DNA from: UBA1740 sp045587025
GTDB taxonomy: Bacteria; Bacillota; Clostridia; Oscillospirales; CAG-272
Reading direction: 5' to 3'
Assembly (NCBI GenBank): GCA_045587025.1
Contig: JAZNBK010000006.1
Location: 1-39,475 of the forward strand
Length of the DNA: 39,475 bases
Shown: positions 32,500-39,475 of the stretch, in pieces
Layout of the letters: each line of letters begins with the position of its first letter
How positions within the stretch are numbered: the stretch's first letter is position 1
Notes under the pieces: model-generated
Databases searched by the model: none
Seen by the model: the letters and a program-made list of their open reading frames with translations, nothing else
Told to the model about the DNA's origin: nothing
Position numbers and translations under genes: made by a program

Positions 32500-32965
32500 T
32501 CAAGTGCACCTCACATTTAGTCCCCATTGACTTCTCTATATATTTTTCTATTCCGTGTATATCGGCAAAAATTCCTCTGCCCTTCAAAAAAATATCAACC
32601 TTTAAAAATAAAATTTCACTTCCTATGATTTCTATATCGGTATCGACGGATATATTCTCCTCGTCTATATTAAATCTTTGACTGATATCTCTGGCAATGC
32701 CGAGATTTACCGCCTTTTGCGTTTGTGCTTCAAACTCTTTATTTTCAAGCTCTCCGTTTCCTTCTATCTCAAAGCCGGAGAAAAACTCTCCGCCTATCGC
32801 ATCAAAATCGGTAATAAGGTAAAAAAGAGGAGAAATCAAAACGCACATCAGCACGGCAGATAACGCAAAGGATATGGATTTTTTCATTTTTCCTTCAGGC
32901 GAAAGCGCAGAAACTATCGCGCACAAGAGCGAAACCATAACGGCGCAAATTATATACTCTCTCAT
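32489..32965 (-). CDS. spoIIIAF: Stage III sporulation protein AF
   Basis: Component of the mother-cell SpoIIIA complex with two N-terminal helices (about 5-22 and 30-50) and a soluble C-terminal ring-building-like domain. Family signs are the start MREYIICAVMVSLLCAIVSALSPEG, cut here at ISPLFYLI, the segment TQKAVNLGIARDISQRFNI and the last strand GTKCEVHLIEA. It begins immediately after the spoIIIAE stop (32966), with GGCGGTGG as an internal ribosome binding site, and overlaps spoIIIAG by 11 bases. Confidence 0.85.
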   Translation of the reverse strand: MREYIICAVMVSLLCAIVSALSPEGKMKKSISFALSAVLMCVLISPLFYLITDFDAIGGEFFSGFEIEGNGELENKEFEAQTQKAVNLGIARDISQRFNIDEENISVDTDIEIIGSEILFLKVDIFLKGRGIFADIHGIEKYIEKSMGTKCEVHLIEA

Positions 32966-34072
32966 CTACGCCACCGCCCACGCGCATTTTACAAACACCG
33001 ATAAAATTATAAAGAAAATCAAAGTACAGAACACAACGGCGGATAGCGCCAAATCATAGACGACGCGGAAATCCGCATACAATTTTCCTATACGCCCACA
33101 CCCCAGCATTTCGGAAACCGAAGCGCAGATATTAAGTGAAAAGCGAAGCAAAAGCAAATATATAATTATGGGCATCGTCACGAGCAAAAGCGCGACGATA
33201 GATGACGCGCCCACCGTGTTTTTTATCGCCGAAAGAGAGGCAGCCAAGGTACCGTACGCCGAATTTACCGTCGAGCCGACTATCGGGATCATATTCCCTA
33301 TCGCATATTTTACCGTCCGCACGGCGACGCTGTCGGCAGACGAGGCGAGAGACGTTCCAAACGTTATCGAAACCGAAAATATCATCGTAAAAAAGCCAAG
33401 CACCGTCATATATAAGTTTCTCGTCGTCTTGCATAGTAAAGTATAGTTTACATCTCCCCCTATCGAGCTTATAAGGGTGAGAGCAAAGCAAATTCTGACA
33501 AGCATTGGAAGCGTCTGGGCGCACAAATTGTCAAGCACTATCAAAGTGGAAGCAACGCAGGTGTTCGTGGCGACCGCCGTCGCGGTGTTTCCGCCGCTTA
33601 AATACAACCCCGTCATTATTGGTACGAGTCCGTTTTGAAAGATTTTTATATCCTCTATATAAGCATAAACTCTGTTTAGGCCCGATGACAGCAGAGAGTA
33701 AAGTATCAGAGCCGACATAACGAGCAGAGCGTTGTCGGCAATCTTGCCCATATTCTCGCTTCCCACGCCCGTTTTTATTAAAGAGGCAACCGAAAAAAAT
33801 ATACAAAGGGAGAGCAGTGTGCAAAAAACTCTTCCAACGTCCGTCAGCTCGTAGCAAAATGAGGAAATGAGGGCTTTTAAAAAAAATTCCGTTTTTATTA
33901 TCTCCGAAACCCTGCCCTCAATTATAGGCGTTTCGATATCGCCCCGTATATCGTCAGGCAAAATTTCGATTAGCTTATTAACGCTGTCCTCACCCTCAGC
34001 CGAACATTCAAACGGAGCAAAGCATATAAGAAAAACCAACGGTATAACTAAAAAATGTATCTTTCTTTTCAT
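32966..34072 (-). CDS. spoIIIAE: Stage III sporulation protein AE
   Basis: The polytopic core membrane protein of the SpoIIIA complex, thought to be the channel or permease part. The 368-aa protein has an N-terminal signal-like helix ending at ECSAE, then at least seven membrane segments. The conserved centre contains GLVPIMTGLYLSGGNTATA, the GNMIPIVGSTVNSAYGT block and SALVALL-like helix SSIVALLLVTMPIIIY. Length is close to family norm (about 380-400). The ribosome binding site is poor (A-rich), with 29 bases after spoIIIAD, so translation may depend on coupling. Confidence 0.92.
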   Translation of the reverse strand: MKRKIHFLVIPLVFLICFAPFECSAEGEDSVNKLIEILPDDIRGDIETPIIEGRVSEIIKTEFFLKALISSFCYELTDVGRVFCTLLSLCIFFSVASLIKTGVGSENMGKIADNALLVMSALILYSLLSSGLNRVYAYIEDIKIFQNGLVPIMTGLYLSGGNTATAVATNTCVASTLIVLDNLCAQTLPMLVRICFALTLISSIGGDVNYTLLCKTTRNLYMTVLGFFTMIFSVSITFGTSLASSADSVAVRTVKYAIGNMIPIVGSTVNSAYGTLAASLSAIKNTVGASSIVALLLVTMPIIIYLLLLRFSLNICASVSEMLGCGRIGKLYADFRVVYDLALSAVVFCTLIFFIILSVFVKCAWAVA

Positions 34073-34101
34073 ATCTTTATCTTTTTATCATCAAATTATC
34101 A

Positions 34102-34482
34102 TCAGACGATTGAAATCGCAAGCTCAAGTATTTTTGAAATATACGGTATACACAGCAGAAGCATCTCTATCCGTCCGACAAGCTCAAGCTTTGAGGCGAT
34201 GCCGTTTTCTCCCATTTCACGACACACCTCGGCAGTTATCGAGACGGCGTAACCGAGAGAAAGAATTTTCAGGATAGTAATCAGATATGGCTCTATGTTC
34301 TCTTTATATGAAAAATCGGAAAGGAAGGAAAAAATCTTTATTATTCCACCGACAGAAAAAGAGAGAAGGACTATACCGCCGATAATTCCTATAAAAACGG
34401 AAAGCCGTCCTCCGCTTTCCTTTACTATCATGGCGCAAAACGCCGAAAGCAGAGCGATACCGCATAAATTCCAGATATCCAT
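34102..34482 (-). CDS. spoIIIAD: Stage III sporulation protein AD
   Basis: A 126-aa membrane protein with four hydrophobic segments and the family plan: ALLSAFCAMIVKESGG, then GGIVLLSFSVGGIIKIFSFL, ITILKILSLGYAVSITAEVCREMGENGIASK and a C-terminal helix pair. Start ATG 34482 follows the spoIIIAC stop by two bases (TGATAATG) with GGA upstream; the open frame to 34569 overlaps spoIIIAC and is not used. Confidence 0.9.
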   Translation of the reverse strand: MDIWNLCGIALLSAFCAMIVKESGGRLSVFIGIIGGIVLLSFSVGGIIKIFSFLSDFSYKENIEPYLITILKILSLGYAVSITAEVCREMGENGIASKLELVGRIEMLLLCIPYISKILELAISIV

Positions 34483-34484
34483 TA

Positions 34485-34679
34485 TCAAATTCCGAAAACT
34501 TCGCGAATAGTGTCGTAGAGCGTGCCCAGCTCCTGCACTACCAAGATAAGCACGATAATAATTCCGCAAAGAGAAAGTAGCATTGCCTGCTCGTCTCTGC
34601 CCGATTTTGATAAAATTTGGTGCGATACCGCGACGAGCATTCCCACGCCCGCCACCTTAAAAATCAATCCTATGTCCAT
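34485..34679 (-). CDS. spoIIIAC: Stage III sporulation protein AC
   Basis: A 64-aa protein with two membrane helices, of usual length for the family (about 65-68). It shows FKVAGVGMLVAVSHQILSKSGRDEQAMLLSL, given here in pieces as VAGVGMLVAV and LSKSGRDEQAML, followed by GIIIVLILVVQELGTLYDTI. The GRDE loop is highly conserved. It is separated from spoIIIAB by 126 bases, the one large gap in the operon, and abuts spoIIIAD. Confidence 0.93.
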   Translation of the reverse strand: MDIGLIFKVAGVGMLVAVSHQILSKSGRDEQAMLLSLCGIIIVLILVVQELGTLYDTIREVFGI

Positions 34680-34734
34680 CTTACTTTTCCTTTCCTTAAC
34701 GTCTATAACTTGTCTTGATTTTGCTTTAATTTTT

Positions 34735-34760
34735 AGGGCGCGCGGTTATACCGCCGCCCT
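34735..34760. repeat. GC-rich hairpin in the spoIIIAB-spoIIIAC gap
   Basis: AGGGCG-C-GCGG and CCGC-CGCCCT form a stem of about 10 bp with one bulged base and a TTATA loop, in an otherwise AT-rich 126-base gap inside a tightly packed operon. On the minus (coding) strand it is followed by A's rather than T's, so it is not a standard terminator. An mRNA processing or stability site is possible. Confidence 0.45.
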
Positions 34761-34805
34761 ATAAAAGTGAATTACTCCGTTCGTTTCTCGGTTTACATTG
34801 GATTA

Positions 34806-35291
34806 TTATAGGAAAACAATAATTACCATCAGTCCTCCTGTGAGAACAAGAGAACGGTATAATCGAGATTTTCTCGGTTGTTCTTCCCGTCTTCGAGTAT
34901 ATGAGCTTTCAAGCTCGCCTATGTAATAATCGCAGTTTTCTATCTGCTCCTGCCTATAACTTTTTCCAAGCTCTTCTCCAAAGGCAGAAAGAAGGTTTAT
35001 CTCCTCGGTATCAAGATATATTTTTTCACGGCAAATATCTAACGCCGACGAAAAATCGTTTTTCTTTAAGGTATCGAGAAAACCTATATAAGCGAGAGCT
35101 TCATTTTCAAAGGATGAAAAAATATCGCATACAGGAGTACAAAAGCAAGAAATTTGTGCCTTTATATGACGCAACAAAAGCAAAAAGCCCTCCGTCTGAC
35201 GAACTCTTTTTGCTTCCATTGAGGTTGCCTCATAGCATAAATAAACGGTCAAAATCAAAAGTGTTATAATACCACATGCTTTTAATAACAT
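34806..35291 (-). CDS. spoIIIAB: Stage III sporulation protein AB
   Basis: A 161-aa protein with helices at both ends (about 3-20 and 145-161) and a helical soluble middle that resembles type II/IV secretion F-like proteins. Recognisable parts are EAKRVRQTEGFLLLLRHIKAQI, the FGEELGKSYRQEQIENCDYY block and the end SLVLTGGLMVIIVFL. It starts 18 bases after spoIIIAA, after GGAGGTAT. Divergent but consistent with position, size and both terminal helices. Confidence 0.85.
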   Translation of the reverse strand: MLLKACGIITLLILTVYLCYEATSMEAKRVRQTEGFLLLLRHIKAQISCFCTPVCDIFSSFENEALAYIGFLDTLKKNDFSSALDICREKIYLDTEEINLLSAFGEELGKSYRQEQIENCDYYIGELESSYTRRREEQPRKSRLYRSLVLTGGLMVIIVFL

Positions 35292-35309
35292 AGGGTATAC
35301 CTCCGATAT

Positions 35310-36200
35310 TTAAAATTCAGAGTAATCCACAGTATAGGTATAAAGTCCGCTCGGCTCTCTTTTTACTCCTATATAAGCGCCGAAAATTCTGTTTTCAACG
35401 AGTATCTTTATCGCCCCTCTCGATAAAATTTCATTTAAGCTGTCTCCGTGCGATGATGCAATAAGAGGAACTCCGCAGGCCTGAACGGAAAGTATCGCCT
35501 CCGCCTCCTCGTACCCGCCTATTTCATCGCAAATAATTACGTCGGGCGAGAGCGTACGAGTTGCTATTTCTATTCCTTCAGCTTTTGGATATCCGAGCAA
35601 AACGTCAATAGCGCAATGCCTGCCGATAAAATCGCCCGAAAGCTCCTCTCTTGTATCGACAAGCGAAACGATACTCGCATCCCTGCCCGATGAGAGCTGA
35701 ATGGCTGTATCTCTGAGTATCGTTGTTTTTCCGTTCCCCGGCTTAGAGTAGATTAATATTCCTCGCTTTCCTTCGAGCTTTTTCCATACCTTAACCGCAA
35801 CGTCCCCCGCACCGCAAACGTTGTGCGGAATACGAATACACAGAGAAGAAACGTCGGTAACGCCTACTAGAATTCCATCCTCGTATACAGCCCTGCCTGC
35901 CACGCCTATTCGGTATCCGCCCGAAAAGGAGACGTAGCCCTCGCGTAAGCTTTCGGTATACGCATAAATAGAGCCACGGCAAAAAAGCTTAAGCGTTTCG
36001 GTCATTTCCCCCTCTGTTACCGATATCGGAATAAATATCTTTCTACCATTGACAGAGAGAGAAGAAATACGCCCTGCGCGTATTCTTATCTCGGAGAGCT
36101 TTTTTTCAAAATCTGCGTTACATTCTTCAAGTCGGCGTATCTCCCTCACTATTTGAGGCGGTAGGCATAAAAAAAGCTTTTCGGCGCTTTTTGAAAACAT
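35310..36200 (-). CDS. spoIIIAA: Stage III sporulation protein AA (ATPase)
   Basis: Cytoplasmic AAA+/secretion-type ATPase that powers the SpoIIIA channel. The 296-aa protein has the N-terminal domain ending GGYRIGVAGRAV, a Walker A YSKPGNGKTT (about residue 152-160), a Walker B in DVIICDEIGGYEEA, and a C-terminal sensor region (IASSHGDSLNEI). All ATPase motifs are intact. First gene of the operon. The GGGGAGGG site is about 11 bases before the ATG, which is long. No convincing sigma-E promoter was found in the AT-rich gap to abrB. Confidence 0.95.
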   Translation of the reverse strand: MFSKSAEKLFLCLPPQIVREIRRLEECNADFEKKLSEIRIRAGRISSLSVNGRKIFIPISVTEGEMTETLKLFCRGSIYAYTESLREGYVSFSGGYRIGVAGRAVYEDGILVGVTDVSSLCIRIPHNVCGAGDVAVKVWKKLEGKRGILIYSKPGNGKTTILRDTAIQLSSGRDASIVSLVDTREELSGDFIGRHCAIDVLLGYPKAEGIEIATRTLSPDVIICDEIGGYEEAEAILSVQACGVPLIASSHGDSLNEILSRGAIKILVENRIFGAYIGVKREPSGLYTYTVDYSEF

Positions 36201-36281
36201 ATAGGATAATACCCTCCCCTTTCTTTTTATCGCATATTTTGTTATTTTTTTACAATTTTTTACATTTTTTCTCTTAAATTA

Positions 36282-36310
36282 TTGACTTTTGTGACTTAAT
36301 ATTGTATAAT
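36282..36310 (+). promoter_or_regulatory. Sigma-A promoter of the abrB-like gene
   Basis: TTGACT (36282-36287), 17 bases, perfect TATAAT (36305-36310). The leader is about 25 bases long and contains AAAGGAG. Confidence 0.8.
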
Positions 36311-36340
36311 TTAACAAAAAGATGCAAAAAGGAGATTTAT

Positions 36341-36592
36341 ATGAGAACTTTAGGTATCGTAAGGAAAATAGATGAATTAGGAAGAATAGTTGTTCCTAAG
36401 GAAATTCGCAAGGCCCTGTTTATCAACGAGGGCGACGAGGTTGAAATACTCTCTGCCGACGGTAGCGTAATAATCAAAAAGTATGTTCCTCATTGCGTCT
36501 TTTGCGATGCAAGCGCAGATTTAGAGCTTTTTAACGATAAGTTCATCTGCCGTGCATGTCGCTCCAAAATATCCAATATCGACAAGCTATAA
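36341..36592 (+). CDS. abrB: AbrB/SpoVT-family transition-state regulator with zinc-ribbon tail
   Basis: DNA-binding regulator of growth-to-stationary transition genes. The 83-aa protein has an N-terminal swapped-hairpin domain (RTLGIVRKIDELGRIVVPKE, then IRKALFINEGDEVEI) and a C-terminal part with CVFC and CRAC pairs, the probable zinc knuckle seen in clostridial AbrB in place of the B. subtilis C-terminal domain. Start: ATG 36341 after AAAAGGAG; the frame to 36302 overlaps the promoter. It is divergent from spoIIIAA, so it could repress the spoIIIA operon or itself; that is inference. Confidence 0.9.
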   Translation: MRTLGIVRKIDELGRIVVPKEIRKALFINEGDEVEILSADGSVIIKKYVPHCVFCDASADLELFNDKFICRACRSKISNIDKL

Positions 36593-36649
36593 TAAATCGA
36601 ATTTTTCTTTCTCTATATTCTATTCATAGAGTTTTGTATTTATTACATA

Positions 36650-36699
36650 AAAAACACGGTGTCTTTATCTCGTTTTCAGAGATAGACACCGTGTTTTTG
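36650..36699. terminator. Bidirectional terminator between abrB and rhaB
   Basis: AACACGGTGTC and GACACCGTGTT form an 11-bp outer stem, extended inward by TATCTC/GAGATA. A-rich and T-rich flanks on the two sides fit use in both directions. Confidence 0.85.
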
Positions 36700-36726
36700 T
36701 AATCCTTTGTTTACTTTTTAAACGTT

Positions 36727-38208
36727 TTATGCGTTTTCTCCGCTCTTTCCGAGATATTTGCAGTATTCTGCGTAATACTTATCCCATTCAGCGGAATTTA
36801 ACGGCTCGTAGATTTTGAAATCTACGGAATTTTTGATGATTTGTCTCGCCTCGGCGACGTCCTTAATTTCGCCAAGCGCAATAAGCTGTACCGCAATATT
36901 TCCCATAACGGTGGCTTCGATAGGCCCTGCGCACACACGCGTTCCCGTGCTATCTGCGGTCATACGGCAAAGAAGCGTATCCTTAATACCGCCGCCGAGC
37001 ATATTTATCTGAGCGAAGCTCTTTTTAGAAACGTCGCACAAAGTGCTGTAATTCATCTTATATTTCATTGCAAGACTCTGGTAAATACAGCGCATAATTT
37101 CGCCTCTCGTCTGAGGCACGTACTGTCCTGTAACCTCACAGAATTTTTGCACGCGCTTCGGCAGATTTCCCGCAATGGCGAACTCGGGAGCGTCGCAGTC
37201 GATAAAGCAGCGAAACGGCTCCGCTTGAAGCGCTTCGTTTTCAAGGTCTGCATAGGAAGCGGGGTTGCCCTCCTTTATCCACTGTCTGCGTGACTCCTGA
37301 ATGAGCCACAAGCCCATAATATTTTTAAGAAAACGGGTAGTAGAGGTATGTCCGCCCTCGTTCGTGTATTCGATTTTTTCGCTCTCGTCGTTGATAAGCG
37401 GCGCTTTAAGCTCTGTGCCGAACAAGCTCCACGTGCCACAGCTTATATAAACGAAGTCATCGACTGCGGGAGCGGCGGTAACCGCGCTTGCGGTATCGTG
37501 TGTGCATACGGCAATTACGGGTATCTTATCGCAGCCAAGCTCTGCGCAAAGCTCGTCGGTGAGCATTCCGTAGGTTTCTCCCGGCTTTATGATTTCGGGA
37601 AGTATTCTCTTGTCTATTCCGACCTTATCCAAAACGTCTGTCGCCCAGGTTTTATTAAACGGATCGAGGAAGTTTGACGTCGATGAAATTGTTTCCTCCG
37701 CGCGCTTTGCGCCTGTAAGGAAATATGCAAAAAGATCTGGCATAAACAGAATTTTATCGCACTGCTTCATAAGCTCGGGGCGATACTTAAACAGATAGTA
37801 AAGCTGATAAATAGTATTTATACGCATCGTCTGAGTTCCCGTTTTGCTATAAAGGTCGTGCTTGGAAATCTTTTCAAAAACCTCCTCGGGCATACCGACG
37901 GTACGCTCGTCACGATAGTTTACAGGATTAGAAAGAAGCTCTCCGTTTTTATCGAGCAGTCCGAAATCTACACCCCAGGTGTCGATACCGATAGCGTCGA
38001 TTTTCGTTTCCTGCAATGCTTTAATAATTCCCTGCTTAACCTCGTGGAAAAGACGGAGAACGTCCCAATACATAGTTCCGTTGACAATAACGGGATCGTT
38101 TGAAAAGCGGTGTATCTCGGTAATATTAATCATTTCGCCGTCAAATTCTCCCAGCATCGCTCTTCCGCTGGATGCGCCAAAATCAAATGCGAGTACTTTT
38201 TTAGACAT
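36727..38208 (-). CDS. rhaB: Rhamnulokinase
   Basis: FGGY-family kinase that phosphorylates L-rhamnulose in rhamnose breakdown. The 493-aa protein starts with the ATP/sugar-kinase phosphate motif LAFDFGASSGRAMLGEF, followed by the RhaB-like HRFSNDPVI and YWDVLRLFHEVKQG, and IGIDTWGVDFGLLDKNG. The catalytic Asp lies in VCTHDTASA; the C-terminal lobe has INMLGGGIKDTLLCRMTAD. No rhaA, rhaD or transporter is adjacent, so the gene is a lone unit with its own promoter and terminator. L-fuculokinase or another ketose kinase is less likely given the N-terminal motifs. Confidence 0.9.
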   Translation of the reverse strand: MSKKVLAFDFGASSGRAMLGEFDGEMINITEIHRFSNDPVIVNGTMYWDVLRLFHEVKQGIIKALQETKIDAIGIDTWGVDFGLLDKNGELLSNPVNYRDERTVGMPEEVFEKISKHDLYSKTGTQTMRINTIYQLYYLFKYRPELMKQCDKILFMPDLFAYFLTGAKRAEETISSTSNFLDPFNKTWATDVLDKVGIDKRILPEIIKPGETYGMLTDELCAELGCDKIPVIAVCTHDTASAVTAAPAVDDFVYISCGTWSLFGTELKAPLINDESEKIEYTNEGGHTSTTRFLKNIMGLWLIQESRRQWIKEGNPASYADLENEALQAEPFRCFIDCDAPEFAIAGNLPKRVQKFCEVTGQYVPQTRGEIMRCIYQSLAMKYKMNYSTLCDVSKKSFAQINMLGGGIKDTLLCRMTADSTGTRVCAGPIEATVMGNIAVQLIALGEIKDVAEARQIIKNSVDFKIYEPLNSAEWDKYYAEYCKYLGKSGENA

Positions 38209-38253
38209 TTTTTGCCTCCCCGATGTATTATTTTCTTAGATTATACTACATTA

Positions 38254-38282
38254 AGTATACTATATTTTTAGATAAAAGTAAA
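38254..38282 (-). promoter_or_regulatory. Sigma-A promoter of rhaB
   Basis: On the minus strand, TTTACT (38282-38277), 17 bases, TATACT (38259-38254). A second TATAAT lies about 11 bases downstream but without a matching -35. GGGGAGG precedes the ATG. No inverted-repeat operator was recognised. Confidence 0.6.
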
Positions 38283-38335
38283 TAATGTTCTCGCTTTTTA
38301 TAAAATATTTTTCTAATTTTTGTTTGCGCCAAGAA

Positions 38336-38396
38336 AGAAAAAACAGGCAGAGCAAAAACGAAAGAGCGCTTTAGCGTCTCGTAATCACTCTGCCTT
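38336..38396 (-). terminator. Terminator of the flavoprotein gene
   Basis: AGGCAGAG (38345-38352) pairs with CTCTGCCT (38388-38395), closing a loop that itself contains a small GCGCT/AGCGT helix. On the minus strand the stem is followed by GTTTTTT. Confidence 0.65.
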
Positions 38397-38405
38397 ATAA
38401 TTTGC

Positions 38406-39032
38406 TTAACGAATGAAATTTGTTCTCTTTACCTTAGGATTTTTGGGCGGTTCTATCCCCTGTTCCTTCGCTACAGAAATACACTTCAGCATCCACGCCA
38501 TATTTCTCGCTAAATTTTCGAGCGTTTGTCTGCCTTCCTCATCCTGCAAAACCTCCTCGCCCTTCCTTCCGTAAATTCCGTTCCAATAGGTAGATGAAAT
38601 AACAGGCATTTGCGAAATTGTGAGATATTTATTCAAGACGTCAAGAGAAGTTGTCGTTCCCGCGCGTCTTGCGCAAGCAATGGTAGCCCCCGGCTTGTGC
38701 GCAAAATTCGCCCCGCCCGCATAAAAAACTCTGTTGAGCAGCGATAGGAGCATTCCGCTCGGATGCGCATAATATACGGGCGTTCCGAAAACAAAGCCGT
38801 CAGAGTGCTTTGCGCGCTCAATCAACTCGTTTACGCAATCGTCGTCGAAAGCGCAGGTCCCTCCGTTTTTGTAGCATTTTCCGCAACCGATGCAATCTCT
38901 GACAATAGGCGTACCTATGTTGAAAATCTCGCTCTCTATCCCCTCTGAATCTAAAATCTTCGCTATCTCCTTTAAAGCGGTGGCGGTGCTTCCCTCGCTT
39001 TTCGGGCTTCCGTTAATCATCAATACCTTCAT
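38406..39032 (-). CDS. Iron-sulfur flavoprotein-like FMN reductase
   Basis: A 208-aa flavodoxin-fold protein of the NADPH-dependent FMN reductase superfamily. The FMN phosphate loop is NGSPKSEGST (about 7-16), and FGTPVYYAHPSG holds the second flavin loop. Four cysteines at 47, 50, 53 and 60 (C-x2-C-x2-C-x6-C) match the compact motif of iron-sulfur flavoproteins (Isf), which carry a [4Fe-4S] cluster and move electrons in anaerobes, often in oxygen or peroxide defence. Its partner and substrate are unknown. GTGAGG is the ribosome binding site. Confidence 0.85.
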   Translation of the reverse strand: MKVLMINGSPKSEGSTATALKEIAKILDSEGIESEIFNIGTPIVRDCIGCGKCYKNGGTCAFDDDCVNELIERAKHSDGFVFGTPVYYAHPSGMLLSLLNRVFYAGGANFAHKPGATIACARRAGTTTSLDVLNKYLTISQMPVISSTYWNGIYGRKGEEVLQDEEGRQTLENLARNMAWMLKCISVAKEQGIEPPKNPKVKRTNFIR

Positions 39033-39065
39033 ATCAGAACCTCACTATATAAATTTATCAACAAA

Positions 39066-39094
39066 ATAATACCATATAAAATCAGTATATGCAA
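39066..39094 (-). promoter_or_regulatory. Sigma-A promoter of the flavoprotein gene
   Basis: On the minus strand, TTGCAT (39094-39089), 17 bases, TATTAT (39071-39066). It gives a short leader of about 30 bases. Confidence 0.6.
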
Positions 39095-39218
39095 TAGTCA
39101 TTATTTAGTTTTACGAAAAAACCTCATTTTCAACAAAAGAAAACGCCTGCTTTTTGCCGCCCTTTTGCTCTCGTTTTCAATTAATTAATCTTTTTTTACG
39201 TAAAAGTCGTTTTTTATA

Positions 39219-39247
39219 TTGACAATTACAAAAAAATGTGTTATTAT
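39219..39247 (+). promoter_or_regulatory. Strong sigma-A promoter with no gene in view
   Basis: Perfect TTGACA (39219-39224), 17 bases, TATTAT (39242-39247). It reads rightwards into non-coding DNA and the palindrome array at the window edge. Confidence 0.7.
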
Positions 39248-39360
39248 AATTCGGTAAATTGAAAATTTGCAAGCGCAGATTTCTCAAAATGCTTTTTGCT
39301 ACGCCCCAATTCTCAAATCAAGGCATAGCGTCTGAAAAATGTAAATAGTGTGTATCTTGG

Positions 39361-39475
39361 GATATATCGCCTTTGGCGATAATACCTACACCCTGCGTCT
39401 GACAAGCGAGCTTGTCGATCTTCGGGTGCGGTATGCGAAGCGGATTCGGCTACGCCGAGCCGCATCGAAAAGCTC
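39361..39475. repeat. Right-end array of short palindromes
   Basis: TATCGCC-TTT-GGCGATA (39365-39381), GACAAG-CGAG-CTTGTC (39401-39416) and a GCGG/CGGC...GCCG/CCGC nested hairpin (about 39440-39463) lie in a row. The first shares its ATATCGC and C-TTT-G core with the left-end array at 1-155. The block continues past the window. Confidence 0.6.

Larger units (their letters stand above)
39033..39475. other. Right-end region without a gene (443 bases)
   Basis: Holds two promoters pointing apart (39066-39094 minus, 39219-39247 plus) and then the palindrome array to the end. No credible gene is seen; a 19-codon frame (39289-39348) after the plus promoter has no ribosome binding site. GCTACGCC and GGCATAGC near 39299-39329 can pair with one mismatch. 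The plus transcript probably serves a gene outside the window or is a small RNA. Confidence 0.5.

Noticed and set aside
36201..36281. Sigma-E promoter for spoIIIA
   Set aside because: Expected from biology, but no -10 close to CATACANT with a matching -35 was found; the region is mostly A/T runs.
39289..39348. 19-codon leader peptide after the orphan promoter
   Set aside because: No ribosome binding site and no run of regulatory codons; kept only as a note in the region entry.

Overview
The window looks like a chromosomal contig from an uncultured, anaerobic, endospore-forming member of the Clostridia (Bacillota), of gut Oscillospirales or Christensenellales type. Reasons: a complete eight-gene spoIIIA operon and a SpoIIQ-like protein, an AbrB-type regulator with the clostridial zinc-ribbon tail, PolC, the MEP isoprenoid pathway, strong AAGGAGG ribosome binding sites, and a two-gene SufC/SufB (SMS-type) Fe-S cluster system. 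The lineage is inference; no 16S rRNA gene is present. I saw no tRNA, rRNA, CRISPR array, insertion sequence or prophage. Both ends lie in arrays of short palindromes, so the contig may simply stop at assembly-breaking repeats.

Layout. 1-390: palindromic repeats, a terminator and a forespore-type promoter. 391-1068 (+): SpoIIQ-like M23 protein. 1173-4454 (-): ABC exporter, sugar-isomerase-like TIM barrel and YfcE-like phosphodiesterase, apparently one operon. 4525-5534 (+): three tightly coupled, uncharacterised small genes. 5557-16273 (-): the conserved pyrH-frr-uppS-cdsA-dxr-rseP-ispG-polC operon, preceded at 16458-18187 by rpsB-tsf. 18372-19638 (-): M14 peptidase and YlmC/YmxH-like PRC-barrel protein. 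19882-21599 (-): PiT phosphate transporter and DUF47 partner. 21898-23454 (-): PutP-type symporter with a structured leader. 23628-25936 (-): RqcH and MnmM. 26013-27669 (-): smsC-smsB. 27992-31336 (+): CapD/FlaA1-like sugar dehydratase and a Wzy/O-antigen-ligase-like protein. 31378-36200 (-): spoIIIAH to spoIIIAA. 36341-36592 (+): abrB-like gene, divergent from spoIIIAA. 36727-38208 (-): rhamnulokinase. 38406-39032 (-): iron-sulfur flavoprotein-like reductase. 39219-39475: a strong promoter firing into a repeat region with no gene in view.

How the parts work together. The mother-cell SpoIIIA proteins and the forespore SpoIIQ-like protein are the two halves of the engulfment 'feeding tube'; a near-consensus sigma-F/G promoter lies in front of the SpoIIQ-like gene. 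The rpsB-to-polC block couples translation (S2, EF-Ts, RRF), nucleotide supply (UMP kinase), isoprenoid carrier synthesis (Dxr, IspG, UppS), phospholipid synthesis (CdsA), membrane proteolysis (RseP) and replication (PolC). Most gene groups have a recognisable sigma-A promoter with a 17-bp spacer and an intrinsic terminator, so transcription units are fairly clear. The best candidates for undescribed biology are the three-gene cluster at 4525-5534, the putP leader hairpin, and the palindrome arrays at the two ends.
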